Source: JAJVHZ01 sp041395385
Lineage (GTDB): Bacteria > Pseudomonadota > Gammaproteobacteria > JAJPIJ01
Reading direction: 5' to 3'
Length of the DNA stretch: 64,000 nt
Assembly (NCBI GenBank): GCA_041395385.1
Contig: JAWLAN010000020.1
Location: 1 to 64,000, forward strand
In this document: piece after piece, positions 37,835 to 46,404 of the stretch
How positions within the stretch are numbered: position 1 is the first letter of the stretch
Layout of the letters: the number at the start of each line of letters is the position of its first letter
Notes under the pieces: model-generated
Seen by the model: the letters and a program-made list of their open reading frames with translations, nothing else
Told to the model about the DNA's origin: nothing
The model's database searches: none
Made by a program: the position numbers and the translations under genes

Positions 37835-38662
37835 ATGGCCGAGACATTCAAAGTCGCTTGCATCCAAAACTGCGCGGAGAACGATCTCGAGCGCAATCTC
37901 GAGGAGACCACGAAGCTGACCCGCGCCGCGGAGAATGCCGGGGCGCAGCTCATCTGTCTGCCGGAATATTTCGCCTTCATGGCGCCCAGCGACCAGGAAC
38001 TGCTGCGCGTGGCGCCGACCGAAGATGCGCATCCCGCCCTGTCGGTGTTCAAGGATCTCGCCCGCGAACTGCACGTCTGGATACTGCTGGGCTCGCTGGC
38101 GATACGCGTTCCCTCCGGCCGGGTCAACAACCGCTCGTACCTGATCGACGGCGACGGTCGCGTCGCGGCGAGCTACAACAAGATCCATCTGTTCGACGTG
38201 ACCCTGAAGGGCGGGGAGAGTTATTCGGAGTCCTCGGCGGTGGAGCCCGGTTCCCAGCCGGTGGTGGCGCAGACGCCGTGGGGAAAGCTGGGCATGAGCA
38301 TCTGCTACGACGTCCGGTTCGCCTACCTGTATCGCCTGCTGGCCCAGTCCGGGGCGTCGTTTCTGACGGTGCCGGCGGCGTTCACCCGCACCACCGGACA
38401 GGCGCACTGGCACGTGCTCATCCGCGCGCGCGCGATCGAAACCGGGAGTTTCGTCTTTGCACCCGGCCAGTGCGGTCGTCGGTCGTGGGGGCGGGCGACC
38501 TTCGGGCACTCACTGATCGTGGACCCCTGGGGGACGGTACTCGCCGAAGGCACCGAGGCCCCGGGGTTCATCGTGGCGGATATCGACCCGTCGCGCGTGG
38601 AGGATGCCCGCCAGATGATCCCTGCCTTGAACCACGATCGGCCATTGCGTTCCTCCGTCTGA
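37835..38662 (+). CDS. Carbon-nitrogen hydrolase, Nit1/omega-amidase-like
   Basis: Nitrilase-superfamily amidase of 275 aa with triad E44 in LPEYFAFMA, Lys in YNKIHLFDV and Cys in SICYDVRF. The sequence style (KIHLFDVTLKGGESYSES, ARAIETGSFVFAPGQCG) is that of Nit1-like deaminated-glutathione amidases and omega-amidases, which clean up side products of transaminases. Second member of this superfamily within 3 kb, but not a close duplicate of the first. ATG at 37835, preceded by TATAGAAT (37820-37827 region). Confidence 0.87.
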   Translation: MAETFKVACIQNCAENDLERNLEETTKLTRAAENAGAQLICLPEYFAFMAPSDQELLRVAPTEDAHPALSVFKDLARELHVWILLGSLAIRVPSGRVNNRSYLIDGDGRVAASYNKIHLFDVTLKGGESYSESSAVEPGSQPVVAQTPWGKLGMSICYDVRFAYLYRLLAQSGASFLTVPAAFTRTTGQAHWHVLIRARAIETGSFVFAPGQCGRRSWGRATFGHSLIVDPWGTVLAEGTEAPGFIVADIDPSRVEDARQMIPALNHDRPLRSSV

Positions 38663-38885
38663 CGACCGCGCGTTTCCCGGTTCATCCTCTTGTCCTGGCG
38701 GCTGTCATTCGGCGGCGCTGCAGGGAGCCGGAATGGATACCATAATTTGGCTGTGGAGGCGGACTGGCGGCGACGCCCGCCTTGGTGGCCGTGCCGCGGA
38801 CCGGTCATTGGGACGCACGCAGAGGGAGGCCTAAGTGCTTAATCAGGAAAGGATCCGGCGCGCTGACGCCTTGCCGGCGGCGAAG

Positions 38886-38918
38886 GTTCAGTCTTTATTC
38901 AGCGCGTGCTGTTAGCAT
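38886..38918 (+). promoter_or_regulatory. Tandem TTCAG box with -10 element upstream of PepSY gene
   Basis: GTTCAG at 38886-38891 and ATTCAG at 38897-38902 form a direct hexamer repeat with five bases between them (11-base period), the layout bound by OmpR/PhoP-type regulators. A TAGCAT at 38913-38918, ten bases further on, fits a -10 box, with the repeat taking the place of the -35. The start codon at 38927 would then be almost leaderless. Confidence 0.5.
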
Positions 38919-38926
38919 CCCGCGCG

Positions 38927-39196
38927 ATGATTTCCGAACTACTACTCCTGGCCGGCCTGCAGGCGCAGCCTGCGGCCGTGGACGCCTTCGACCGCCAGTT
39001 TTCTCGCCCCCCGTTGGTCGTCGCCCAGGCGGCCGTCAGCCCGGATCAAGCCGCGGCCATGGCCCGGGAGCGTACTGGCGGGCGGGTGCTTGGCGTCGAC
39101 TGGGGAGACAACGGCGGACAGCCGGTCTACATGGTGAGGGTGCTGATGCCTGACGGGAGCATCCGCGTGGTCGCCATCCCCGCCAGCGGCAAGTAA
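38927..39196 (+). CDS. PepSY domain-containing protein
   Basis: Small exported protein (89 aa) with a short hydrophobic N-terminus (ISELLLLAGLQAQPAAVDA) and one PepSY domain (QAAAMARERTGGRVLGVDW to MPDGSIRVVAIP). It sits 24 bases before an OmpR-type regulator and its kinase; PepSY genes with this placement occur in many proteobacterial PhoPQ-like operons and may modulate the kinase in the periplasm (inference). The in-frame GTG at 38906 lies inside the promoter, so the ATG is favoured. Confidence 0.8.
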   Translation: MISELLLLAGLQAQPAAVDAFDRQFSRPPLVVAQAAVSPDQAAAMARERTGGRVLGVDWGDNGGQPVYMVRVLMPDGSIRVVAIPASGK

Positions 39197-39220
39197 GCGA
39201 GAAAAGCGAGCGAGAGAACC

Positions 39221-39898
39221 ATGCGCGTACTGCTGATTGAGGATGAGGCGCCATTGCGCGAGCAGGTCGCGGCCCACCTGCGCGAGCAGAAGTATGCGGT
39301 CGACACGGCGGCGAGCGGAAATGACGGCCTTCATTTCGGCAAGGAGTATCCCGTGGACGTGGCGATCGTGGATCTCGGACTGCCTGACATATCGGGCATG
39401 GACGTGATCAAGAAGTGGCGCGAGGCTGGTCGTTCCTTTCCGGTGTTGATCCTGACCGCCCGCAGCAGCTGGCAGGACAAGGTGCAGGGGCTGGAGACCG
39501 GCGCGGACGACTACCTCGTCAAGCCGTTCCACATGGAGGAGCTGACGGCGCGCGTACGCGCCCTGGTGCGCCGCGCGAGCGGCTGGACGGAATCGGTGCT
39601 GCAATGCGGCGCGATCTCGCTCGACACTGCCTCGCAGCAGGTGACGGTCAACGGGCGCGAAGTGACCCTCACCGCGTTCGAGTACAAGGTCCTCGAGCAC
39701 CTGATGCTGCATGCCGGCGAGGTGATCTCCAAGTCGGAGCTCTCCGAGCACATGTACGAGGAGGACATGGATCGCGACTCCAACGTGCTCGAGGTCATCA
39801 TCGGTCGATTGCGCAAGAAGCTCGACCCCGACAAGACGCTCAGCCCGATTGAAACACTGCGCGGGCGCGGCTACCTGCTGAGGCTCGAACAGGCCTAG
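39221..39898 (+). CDS. OmpR-family response regulator, PhoP-like
   Basis: Two-component regulator (225 aa). The receiver domain has acidic pocket IEDEAP, phospho-acceptor D51 in VDLGLPDISG, and VKPF; the C-terminal winged helix has FEYKVLEHLMLHAGEVISKSEL and the RLRKKLDPD / TLRGRGYLL ends. The tandem TTCAG box upstream of the PepSY gene is the likely autoregulatory site (inference). Confidence 0.93.
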   Translation: MRVLLIEDEAPLREQVAAHLREQKYAVDTAASGNDGLHFGKEYPVDVAIVDLGLPDISGMDVIKKWREAGRSFPVLILTARSSWQDKVQGLETGADDYLVKPFHMEELTARVRALVRRASGWTESVLQCGAISLDTASQQVTVNGREVTLTAFEYKVLEHLMLHAGEVISKSELSEHMYEEDMDRDSNVLEVIIGRLRKKLDPDKTLSPIETLRGRGYLLRLEQA

Positions 39899-39921
39899 AA
39901 ACTCGGCTATAAAGGCGGGCA

Positions 39922-41289
39922 ATGCGCTCGCTCAACGCCCGCCTTCTCCTCGCCGCCACGATCACGCTGGCGGCCTTTCTGGGCCTGACCGGCTTCACCC
40001 TCGACCAGGCGTTCCAGCGCTCCGCCCTGTCCGCCACCCAGGACCGCCTCCAGGGGCAGGTCTACATGCTGCTCTCGGCGGCGCAGTTCGAGGCGCCCGA
40101 GAAACGCATGATGCCGTCCTCGCTGCCCGACCCGCGGCTTTCCACCCCAAGCTCCGGCCTATACGCCCAGCTGACGCGCGAGGACGGCACCACGGTGTGG
40201 CGTTCACTGTCGATGCTCGGACTGAACATTGCCGTGGATCGGCCCACGCGCATGGGCGTGCCCACTTTCGGCACGGCCGAGGCATCCGATGGGACTCCGC
40301 TGTTTACCCTGGTCTTCAGCGTGCGCTGGGAGGGAAAACGCCGCAACGACGAGCGCGTCTACACGGTGCAGGTCGCCGAGAGCCGGCAGGAATACGATAA
40401 CCAGGTACAGGCCTTTCGCCGCAGCCTCGGCATCTGGCTGGCGGCCTCCGCGATCGTACTGCTCGCCGTGCAGGCGCTCATCCTGCACTGGGGCCTGCGC
40501 CCGCTGCGGCGGGTCGCCGAGGAGGTGCGAGAGGTCGAGTCGGGACGCAAGGAATCGTTGGTCGGCGACTACCCCACGGAGCTGCAGAGGCTGGTCGTCA
40601 ATCTCAATGCCCTCATCCGCAACAGCAAGGCGAATCTGGAGCGCTACCGCCGGGCGCTCGGTGATCTGGCCCACAGCTTCAAGACGCCGCTGGCCGTGAT
40701 GCGCAGCGCCGCGGACACGGGCGGACGGGTGGAGGATCTGCGGGAGACCGTACGCGATCAGGTCAGCCGGCTCGACAACACCGTGCAGTACCAGCTCCAG
40801 CGCGCTGCGGCCTCGGGCCGCAGCGCGCTGGCGACCCCCATTGCCGTGGAGCCGGTGGTGAACAAGGTGGTGCAGTCGCTGGCGAAGGTCTACGCGGATC
40901 GAAGGCTGCAGTTCGAGGTGGCGGTCGAACGCGGAGCGGAATTCTTCGGCGACGAGGGCGACCTGCTGGAGATCGTCGGGAATCTCGCGGAGAACGCCAG
41001 CAAGTGGGCGAGGCAGCGGGTGCGTATACGTGCCAGCGCGGGCGCCGGCGCCGACAGGTCGCGCCGCCCGCTGGAATTGAGCATCGAGGACGACGGTCCC
41101 GGCATCCCGCCGGATGAGTGCAAGACCATCTTCGAGCGCGGCTATCGCGCCGACACTGCCGTGCCCGGTCACGGCATAGGTCTGGCGATCGTGCGAGACC
41201 TGGTCTACGAGGTCTACCACGGGGAGCTGACGGTGGGTCGAAGCGATGATCTCGGCGGCGCGCGGGTTCTCGCGCGCGTCACTTTCTGA
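39922..41289 (+). CDS. Sensor histidine kinase, PhoQ-like
   Basis: Membrane kinase of 455 aa: first helix at residues about 8-28, periplasmic sensor of about 135 residues, second helix IWLAASAIVLLAVQALILHWGL, HAMP, then the H-box DLAHSFKTPLAV with H251. That F-K-T-P form is characteristic of PhoQ-type kinases. N-box NLAENASKWA, G-boxes DDGPGIPPDE and GHGIGLAIV follow. It lies 23 bases after the regulator gene. The ligand is unknown; PhoQ homologues sense low Mg2+, acid or peptides, and mgtE elsewhere in the window is not linked. Confidence 0.93.
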   Translation: MRSLNARLLLAATITLAAFLGLTGFTLDQAFQRSALSATQDRLQGQVYMLLSAAQFEAPEKRMMPSSLPDPRLSTPSSGLYAQLTREDGTTVWRSLSMLGLNIAVDRPTRMGVPTFGTAEASDGTPLFTLVFSVRWEGKRRNDERVYTVQVAESRQEYDNQVQAFRRSLGIWLAASAIVLLAVQALILHWGLRPLRRVAEEVREVESGRKESLVGDYPTELQRLVVNLNALIRNSKANLERYRRALGDLAHSFKTPLAVMRSAADTGGRVEDLRETVRDQVSRLDNTVQYQLQRAAASGRSALATPIAVEPVVNKVVQSLAKVYADRRLQFEVAVERGAEFFGDEGDLLEIVGNLAENASKWARQRVRIRASAGAGADRSRRPLELSIEDDGPGIPPDECKTIFERGYRADTAVPGHGIGLAIVRDLVYEVYHGELTVGRSDDLGGARVLARVTF

Positions 41290-41376
41290 GCCGGATCCGC
41301 ACCTTGCCGAATTCGCGATCGGTCCAAGCGGCTCTCCGAGGCGGCATTGCCGGCTCAAGACGGCAACCGTGCACGG

Positions 41377-42090
41377 CTACCGCCGTCGCGCGACGTCCAC
41401 GATCGCGTCGAACAGGCGCTGCTGGATCGGATCGCTGGCCGCGGTCAGCTCCGGATGCCACTGCACGGCGATGAGCCAGGGGTGATCCGGGATTTCCACC
41501 GCTTCTATCGTCCCGTCCGGCGCATGCGCGACCACCGAGAATCGGTCCGCGACCTTCTTCAGGGCCTGGTGATGCCACGAGGCGACCTCGAAATCGACGC
41601 TGCCCGCGACCTGCGCAAGTCTCGAGTCCGGCCGCACGCTGACGCGGTGGGGGATGGGCTCGCGCGGCGGCGCGCGATGCAGCACCGTCTCGCCGACCTC
41701 ATCGGGCAGATGTTCGATCAGCGTTCCACCCATGACGATGTTCAGGATCTGCGCGCCGCGGCAGATTGCCAGGGTCGGCAGCCCCCCGTCGAGCACGCGC
41801 CGGGCGAGCTCGATCTCCGAGGCATCGCGCTCGGTGTCGATGGCGTAGTTGGTCGGGTGGCCCTTGCCGCCATAGCGCGACGGTTCGATGTCGCCGCCGC
41901 CCGTCAGTATGAGCGCATCGAGGATGGCGAGCGCGGCGTCCGGGCGCTCGTCCCCGGGTGCCAGCAACAGGGGGACGCCACCGGCTCGCCGCACTGCATC
42001 AACGTATTCCGCCGGAATCGTGTACCGGTTGTCGGCGTTGCGTCCGTAGGTGGTCAGTCCGATGAGTGGGTGGCTGCGCCCGGCCTGCAT
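41377..42090 (-). CDS. Gamma-glutamyl-amine hydrolase, PuuD-like class I amidotransferase
   Basis: Class I glutamine-amidotransferase-type hydrolase of 237 aa. The triad is C110 in LAICRGAQILN, H212 and E214 in VQWHPELT. PuuD of E. coli releases glutamate from gamma-glutamyl-GABA. Here it is divergent from a glutamine-synthetase-like ligase, an aldehyde dehydrogenase and an iron alcohol dehydrogenase, so it probably removes glutamate at the end of a gamma-glutamylated pathway. The start MQAGRSHPLIGLTTYGR at 42090 follows GGAAGG; the long upstream frame extension to 42402 is intergenic shadow. Confidence 0.88.
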   Translation of the reverse strand: MQAGRSHPLIGLTTYGRNADNRYTIPAEYVDAVRRAGGVPLLLAPGDERPDAALAILDALILTGGGDIEPSRYGGKGHPTNYAIDTERDASEIELARRVLDGGLPTLAICRGAQILNIVMGGTLIEHLPDEVGETVLHRAPPREPIPHRVSVRPDSRLAQVAGSVDFEVASWHHQALKKVADRFSVVAHAPDGTIEAVEIPDHPWLIAVQWHPELTAASDPIQQRLFDAIVDVARRR

Positions 42091-42262
42091 GGTCCTTCCT
42101 TCACGCGGATGTCGAAAAAACACCATTCTAAGCGCTTCGAGCGCCGGAATGGCAGCACCGGATCGCAGCGCGCCGCTACCCACTCCGGCTAGTTGCTGCG
42201 CCCGAGGAGATCTACCATACTGAGCTGGTCTGCGCCGCAATCCCCGCCATATCGAACATCGA

Positions 42263-42293
42263 CAAATGACCATCATGTGACGACAATCATTTG
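42263..42293. promoter_or_regulatory. Inverted repeat, candidate operator between puuD-like and GS-like genes
   Basis: The 332-base divergent gap is AT-rich in its middle. CAAATGA at 42263-42269 and its complement TCATTTG at 42287-42293 form a 7-base inverted repeat with a 17-base spacer that itself contains CATCATGTGACG. This would suit a dimeric repressor acting on both transcripts. It does not match the E. coli PuuR site as I remember it. No regulator gene is encoded nearby. Confidence 0.35.
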
Positions 42294-42422
42294 CCTGCGC
42301 TAGTCGATGGCGAGAGCCGTGCCTCCCGGACGTGAATCGCTCCGGCTCCCGCCGCTGAAAGAGCCGATGCGAAATAACAAAGCGGCGTGACTTGCGCGCC
42401 AAGAAGAATAGGGGAGATCCGC

Positions 42423-43790
42423 ATGAAACCCAGCGATGTGAAGACCGTTGCCGACGCCAAGAAGATCGTCGACGAACGCAAGCTCACGCATGTCAAGGTG
42501 GGGGTATTCGACGCCGACGGCATCATGCGCGGCAAGTACATGTCGCGCGACAAGTTTTTTGGCGCGCTCGACAAGGGATTCGGATTCTGCGACGTGGTGC
42601 TGGGGTGGGATTCCGCGGATCAGCTCTATGACAACGTGAGCTATACCGGCTGGCACACGGGATACCCGGATGCGCCGGTTCGTGTGCTCCCACAGACCTG
42701 CCGCGACGTTCCCTTCGAGGGCGACATGCTGCTGTTCCTCGGCGAGTTCATCGAGGCCGCCGAGTCCCTTTGTCCGCGTGGCATGTTGCGCCGCGTCGTC
42801 GATCGCGCCCGTGAGATGGGGTACGAACCGTACGCCGGCCTTGAGTACGAGTACTTCGTCTTCGACGAATCACCGGAGTCCGTGCGCGAGAAGCATTACC
42901 GCAATCTCAAGCCGATGGCGCCCGGCTTCTTCGGCTACTCCGTCATTCGCAACTCCGTGCATTCGGAGCATTACCTCGAGACGCTCGACCTGTGCGAGAG
43001 GATGCGTTTCCCGCTGGAGGGGCTGCACGAGGAGACCGGTCCGGGCGTGATGGAGGCGGCGATCGCGGTGGATGACGCGATGAACGCCGCCGACAAGGCG
43101 GCGCTGTTCAAGACCTTCATAAAAATCCACGCGCAACGTCGCGGCCGCATGGCGACGTTCATGGCCAAGTGGTCCAAGGACTGGCCCGGCCAGAGCGGGC
43201 ACATCCACGTGTCGCTGAAGGACAACTCCGGCAAGCCGCTGTTCCACGACCCGAAGGGCCCGCACGGCATGAGCAGGCTGATGCAGCACTTCGTCGCCGG
43301 CCAGCAGGCGCTGATGCCGGAACTGCTATGCATGGTGGCGCCGACCGTGAATTCCTTCTCGCGGCTGATCCCGGGCTTCTGGGCGCCGACGGAAGCCACC
43401 TGGGGGGTCGAGAATCGCACTTGCGCGCTGCGCGTCATTCCCGGCTCCGCGAAGTCCCAGCGCGTGGAGTACCGCATCGCCGCGGCGGATGCCAATCCGT
43501 ACATCGCGCTCGCCGCCACGCTGCTCTCCGGGCTCTGGGGCATCGAGACCAAGGCCGAATTGGGCAAACCCATCGAGGGCAACGCCTACGAGCAGAAGCT
43601 GCCGAAGAAGCTGTCGCTGCCGCCGACGCTGTGGGACGCGGCGCAGCGCCTGAAGGGTTCGGCGGCGGCGCGGGCGTGGCTGGGCGATGCGTTCGTGGAG
43701 CACTTCGCGGCATCGCGCGAGTGGGAGGAGCGACAGTTCAGAAAGGCGATCACGGATTGGGAGCTGGAGCGCTATTTTGAAATCATCTGA
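42423..43790 (+). CDS. Glutamine-synthetase-like gamma-glutamyl-amine ligase
   Basis: GS-fold ligase (455 aa), expected to use ATP to join glutamate to an amine. The metal and nucleotide motifs are intact: GLEYEYFVFDES (E141, E143), HEETGPGVMEAA, GQSGHIHVSL, and the substrate region NSFSRLIPGFWAPTEATWGVENRTCALRVI. It lacks the C-terminal adenylylation-site NPY-x form of housekeeping GlnA and is of the PuuA/GlnT-like group. With a PuuD-like hydrolase next door, the acceptor is more likely an amine or amino alcohol than ammonia. ATG 42423 has AGGGGAG upstream. First gene of a three-gene operon. Confidence 0.88.
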   Translation: MKPSDVKTVADAKKIVDERKLTHVKVGVFDADGIMRGKYMSRDKFFGALDKGFGFCDVVLGWDSADQLYDNVSYTGWHTGYPDAPVRVLPQTCRDVPFEGDMLLFLGEFIEAAESLCPRGMLRRVVDRAREMGYEPYAGLEYEYFVFDESPESVREKHYRNLKPMAPGFFGYSVIRNSVHSEHYLETLDLCERMRFPLEGLHEETGPGVMEAAIAVDDAMNAADKAALFKTFIKIHAQRRGRMATFMAKWSKDWPGQSGHIHVSLKDNSGKPLFHDPKGPHGMSRLMQHFVAGQQALMPELLCMVAPTVNSFSRLIPGFWAPTEATWGVENRTCALRVIPGSAKSQRVEYRIAAADANPYIALAATLLSGLWGIETKAELGKPIEGNAYEQKLPKKLSLPPTLWDAAQRLKGSAAARAWLGDAFVEHFAASREWEERQFRKAITDWELERYFEII

Positions 43791-43820
43791 CGGCACGCAC
43801 ATTACGACGACCGAGGAATC

Positions 43821-45212
43821 ATGACCGAGATACAGAAGACCATCACACCGGTGGACGGCAGCGTCTACGTGGAGCGGCCGCTCGCCACCGACGGGCAGAT
43901 AGGCGCCGCACTCGAACGGGCGCGCAAGGCGCAGGCCGCATGGCGCCACGTCGCGCTCTCGGAGCGCGCCGCCATCTGCACGCGTTTCGTCGACGCCTTC
44001 GTGGCGCGCAAACAGGCAGTTGCCGAGGAGATCACCTGGCAGATGGGGCGCCCCCTCAGCCAGTCGCCCGGCGAGGTGCGCGGCTTCGAGGAACGCTCCC
44101 GGCACATGATCGCCATCGCCCCGGCGGCGCTCGCGGACATCGACGCCGGACCGAAGGAAGGATTTCGCCGATTCGTGCGGCGCGAGCCGCTCGGCGTCGT
44201 GCTGGTGCTGGCGCCGTGGAACTACCCCTATCTCACCTCGGTGAACTCCGTGGTGCCCGCGATCATGGCGGGCAACGCCGTAATACTGAAGCACTCCAAC
44301 CAGACGCCGTTGTGCGCCGAGCGCTTCGCCGAATGCTTCAACGAGGCCGGCCTGCCGGACGGCGTGTTCCAGTTCCTGCACTGCACGCACGATCAGGCGG
44401 CGGCGATGATCGCCTCGCCGCTGGTCGACTTCGTCGCATTCACGGGATCGGTCGAGGGAGGGCATGCGGTCCAGAAGGCGGCCTCCAGCCGTTTCATCGG
44501 AACCGGGCTGGAACTGGGCGGAAAGGATCCCGCTTACGTGCGTCCCGACTGCAATCTGGCGCATGCCGTGGAGAACCTCGTCGACGGCGCGTTCTTCAAT
44601 TCCGGGCAGTCGTGCTGCGGTATCGAACGGATCTACGTACACGAAAAGCTCTACGATCAGTTCGTCGAGGGCTTCGTGGCGCTGACGCGTCAATACCGTC
44701 TCGGCAACCCGCTCGACCCCAACGTAAACCTCGGACCCATGGTGCGTACCCGCGCAGCGGAGTTCGCGCGCGGCCAGGTCCGCGACGCGGTCGCCGCCGG
44801 CGCGCGATCGCTCATCGACCCGAAGGAGTTCCCGGCGGCCAAGGAGGGCACGCCCTACATGGCGCCGCAGGTGCTGATCGACGTGAACCACTCGATGCGG
44901 ATCATGCGCGAGGAGAGCTTCGCGCCGGTCATCGGCATCATGAAAGTGCAGAGCGACGAGGAGGCCATCGCGCTGATGAACGACAGCGACTTCGGCCTCA
45001 CCGCGGCGATCTGGACGATGGATGCCGACGCGGCATTGCGCATCGGCGGCGCGGTGGATACGGGCACATGGTTCATGAACCGCTGCGATTACCTCGATCC
45101 GGCGCTTGCCTGGACCGGCGTCAAGGATTCCGGCCGCGGCTGTACGTTGTCCCGCGTCGGCTACGAGCAGCTGACGCGGCCCAAGTCCTACCATCTGCGC
45201 ATCGCGATTTGA
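43821..45212 (+). CDS. Aldehyde dehydrogenase family protein
   Basis: NAD(P)-dependent aldehyde dehydrogenase (463 aa). Catalytic residues visible: N134 in APWNYPY, K157, E231 in LELGGKDPAYV, and C265 in FFNSGQSCCGIER. The form is that of succinate-semialdehyde-type enzymes. In this operon it would oxidise a gamma-glutamyl-aminoaldehyde, or the free aldehyde, to the acid. It lies 30 bases after the ligase and 13 before the alcohol dehydrogenase. Confidence 0.9.
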   Translation: MTEIQKTITPVDGSVYVERPLATDGQIGAALERARKAQAAWRHVALSERAAICTRFVDAFVARKQAVAEEITWQMGRPLSQSPGEVRGFEERSRHMIAIAPAALADIDAGPKEGFRRFVRREPLGVVLVLAPWNYPYLTSVNSVVPAIMAGNAVILKHSNQTPLCAERFAECFNEAGLPDGVFQFLHCTHDQAAAMIASPLVDFVAFTGSVEGGHAVQKAASSRFIGTGLELGGKDPAYVRPDCNLAHAVENLVDGAFFNSGQSCCGIERIYVHEKLYDQFVEGFVALTRQYRLGNPLDPNVNLGPMVRTRAAEFARGQVRDAVAAGARSLIDPKEFPAAKEGTPYMAPQVLIDVNHSMRIMREESFAPVIGIMKVQSDEEAIALMNDSDFGLTAAIWTMDADAALRIGGAVDTGTWFMNRCDYLDPALAWTGVKDSGRGCTLSRVGYEQLTRPKSYHLRIAI

Positions 45213-45225
45213 GAGAGCCAGCGAA

Positions 45226-46404
45226 ATGACCATCGATCCCAAGAGCCTGACCCGCAACTGGAACTATCCGACGTCGGTCCGCTTCGGACCTGGACGCATC
45301 GCCGAACTGCCGGCTGCGTGCAAGGAGCTCGGCATAAAGCGGCCGCTGCTGGTTACCGATCCCGGGCTGCGAAAGCTGCCGCTGATCGACAGCGCCATGG
45401 CCTCGCTGAAGTCCGCGGGGCTCGGCGAGTGCGTGTTCTCCGACATCCAGGCCAACCCGGTCGGCAGGAACGTCGACGAGGGGGTTGCCTACTACCGGCA
45501 GCAGGGCTGCGACGGCGTCATCGCCTTCGGCGGCGGCAGCGCCCTGGACGTCGGCAAGGCGATCGCCCTGATGGCCGGCCAGAAGCGGCCGTTGTGGGAC
45601 TTCGAGGATCGCGAGGACTGGTACACGCGCGTGGATCCGGCGGGCGTGGCGCAGACGATCTCCGTGCCGACCACCGCTGGAACCGGTTCGGAGGTCGGAC
45701 GCGCCTCGGTGATCCTCGATGAAGCGACGCACATCAAGAAGATCATCTTTCACCCGAAGATGATGCCCGCGATCGTCATCGCCGATCCGGAGCTCACGGT
45801 GGGCCTGCCTCCACGCATCACTGCCGCCACCGGCATGGACGCGCTGGCGCACAATCTGGAGGCCTATTGTGCGCCCGGATTTCACCCGCTCGCCGACGGT
45901 ATCGCCCTGGAGGCGATGCGAATGGTGAAGGAGTGGCTGCCGATGGCCGTGAAGGATGGCAAGAACATCGCCGCGCGCGCGCACATGCTTGCGGCCGCGA
46001 GCATGGGGGCCACGGCGTTCCAGAAGGGGCTGGGCGCCATTCATTCGCTGAGCCACCCTGTCGGCGCAATGTACAACACGCATCACGGCGAGACCAATGG
46101 CGTGGTGATGCCCTACGTGCTGGCGTTCAACCGGCCGGCCATCGAGGAGAAGCTCACCCGCCTGGCGCGTTATCTGAATCTCGCCAACCCGGGATTCGAC
46201 GCCGTGCAGCAATGGGTGCTGGCGCTGCGCAAGGAGATCGGCATCCCGCACACGCTCGCGGAGCTCGGGGTGAAGGAGGCCGATCTCGACGTGCTGACAC
46301 CGATGGCGGTCGACGACCCGTCCACGGGCGGCAACCCGCGGCCGGCGGGACATGCGGAGATGCGTCAAATGTTCGAAAAAGCGATACGCGGCGAGCTGAC
46401 CTGA
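45226..46404 (+). CDS. Iron-containing (group III) alcohol dehydrogenase
   Basis: Fe-dependent dehydrogenase of 392 aa. NAD-binding FGGGSALDVGKAIAL at residues 101-115, PTTAGTGSEVG, and metal ligands D205 and H209 (GMDALAHNLEAY), H273 (GAIHSLSHPVG) and H287 (NTHHGETNG), matching FucO/GbsB spacing. It would supply aldehyde to the enzyme encoded just before it from an alcohol group, or remove excess aldehyde. Canonical Puu clusters use an amine oxidase (PuuB) at this step; none is seen here. Confidence 0.9.
   Translation: MTIDPKSLTRNWNYPTSVRFGPGRIAELPAACKELGIKRPLLVTDPGLRKLPLIDSAMASLKSAGLGECVFSDIQANPVGRNVDEGVAYYRQQGCDGVIAFGGGSALDVGKAIALMAGQKRPLWDFEDREDWYTRVDPAGVAQTISVPTTAGTGSEVGRASVILDEATHIKKIIFHPKMMPAIVIADPELTVGLPPRITAATGMDALAHNLEAYCAPGFHPLADGIALEAMRMVKEWLPMAVKDGKNIAARAHMLAAASMGATAFQKGLGAIHSLSHPVGAMYNTHHGETNGVVMPYVLAFNRPAIEEKLTRLARYLNLANPGFDAVQQWVLALRKEIGIPHTLAELGVKEADLDVLTPMAVDDPSTGGNPRPAGHAEMRQMFEKAIRGELT

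Noticed and set aside
42263..42293. PuuR operator in the puuD/GS gap
   Set aside because: The inverted repeat does not match the known PuuR sequence; listed only as a generic candidate operator.
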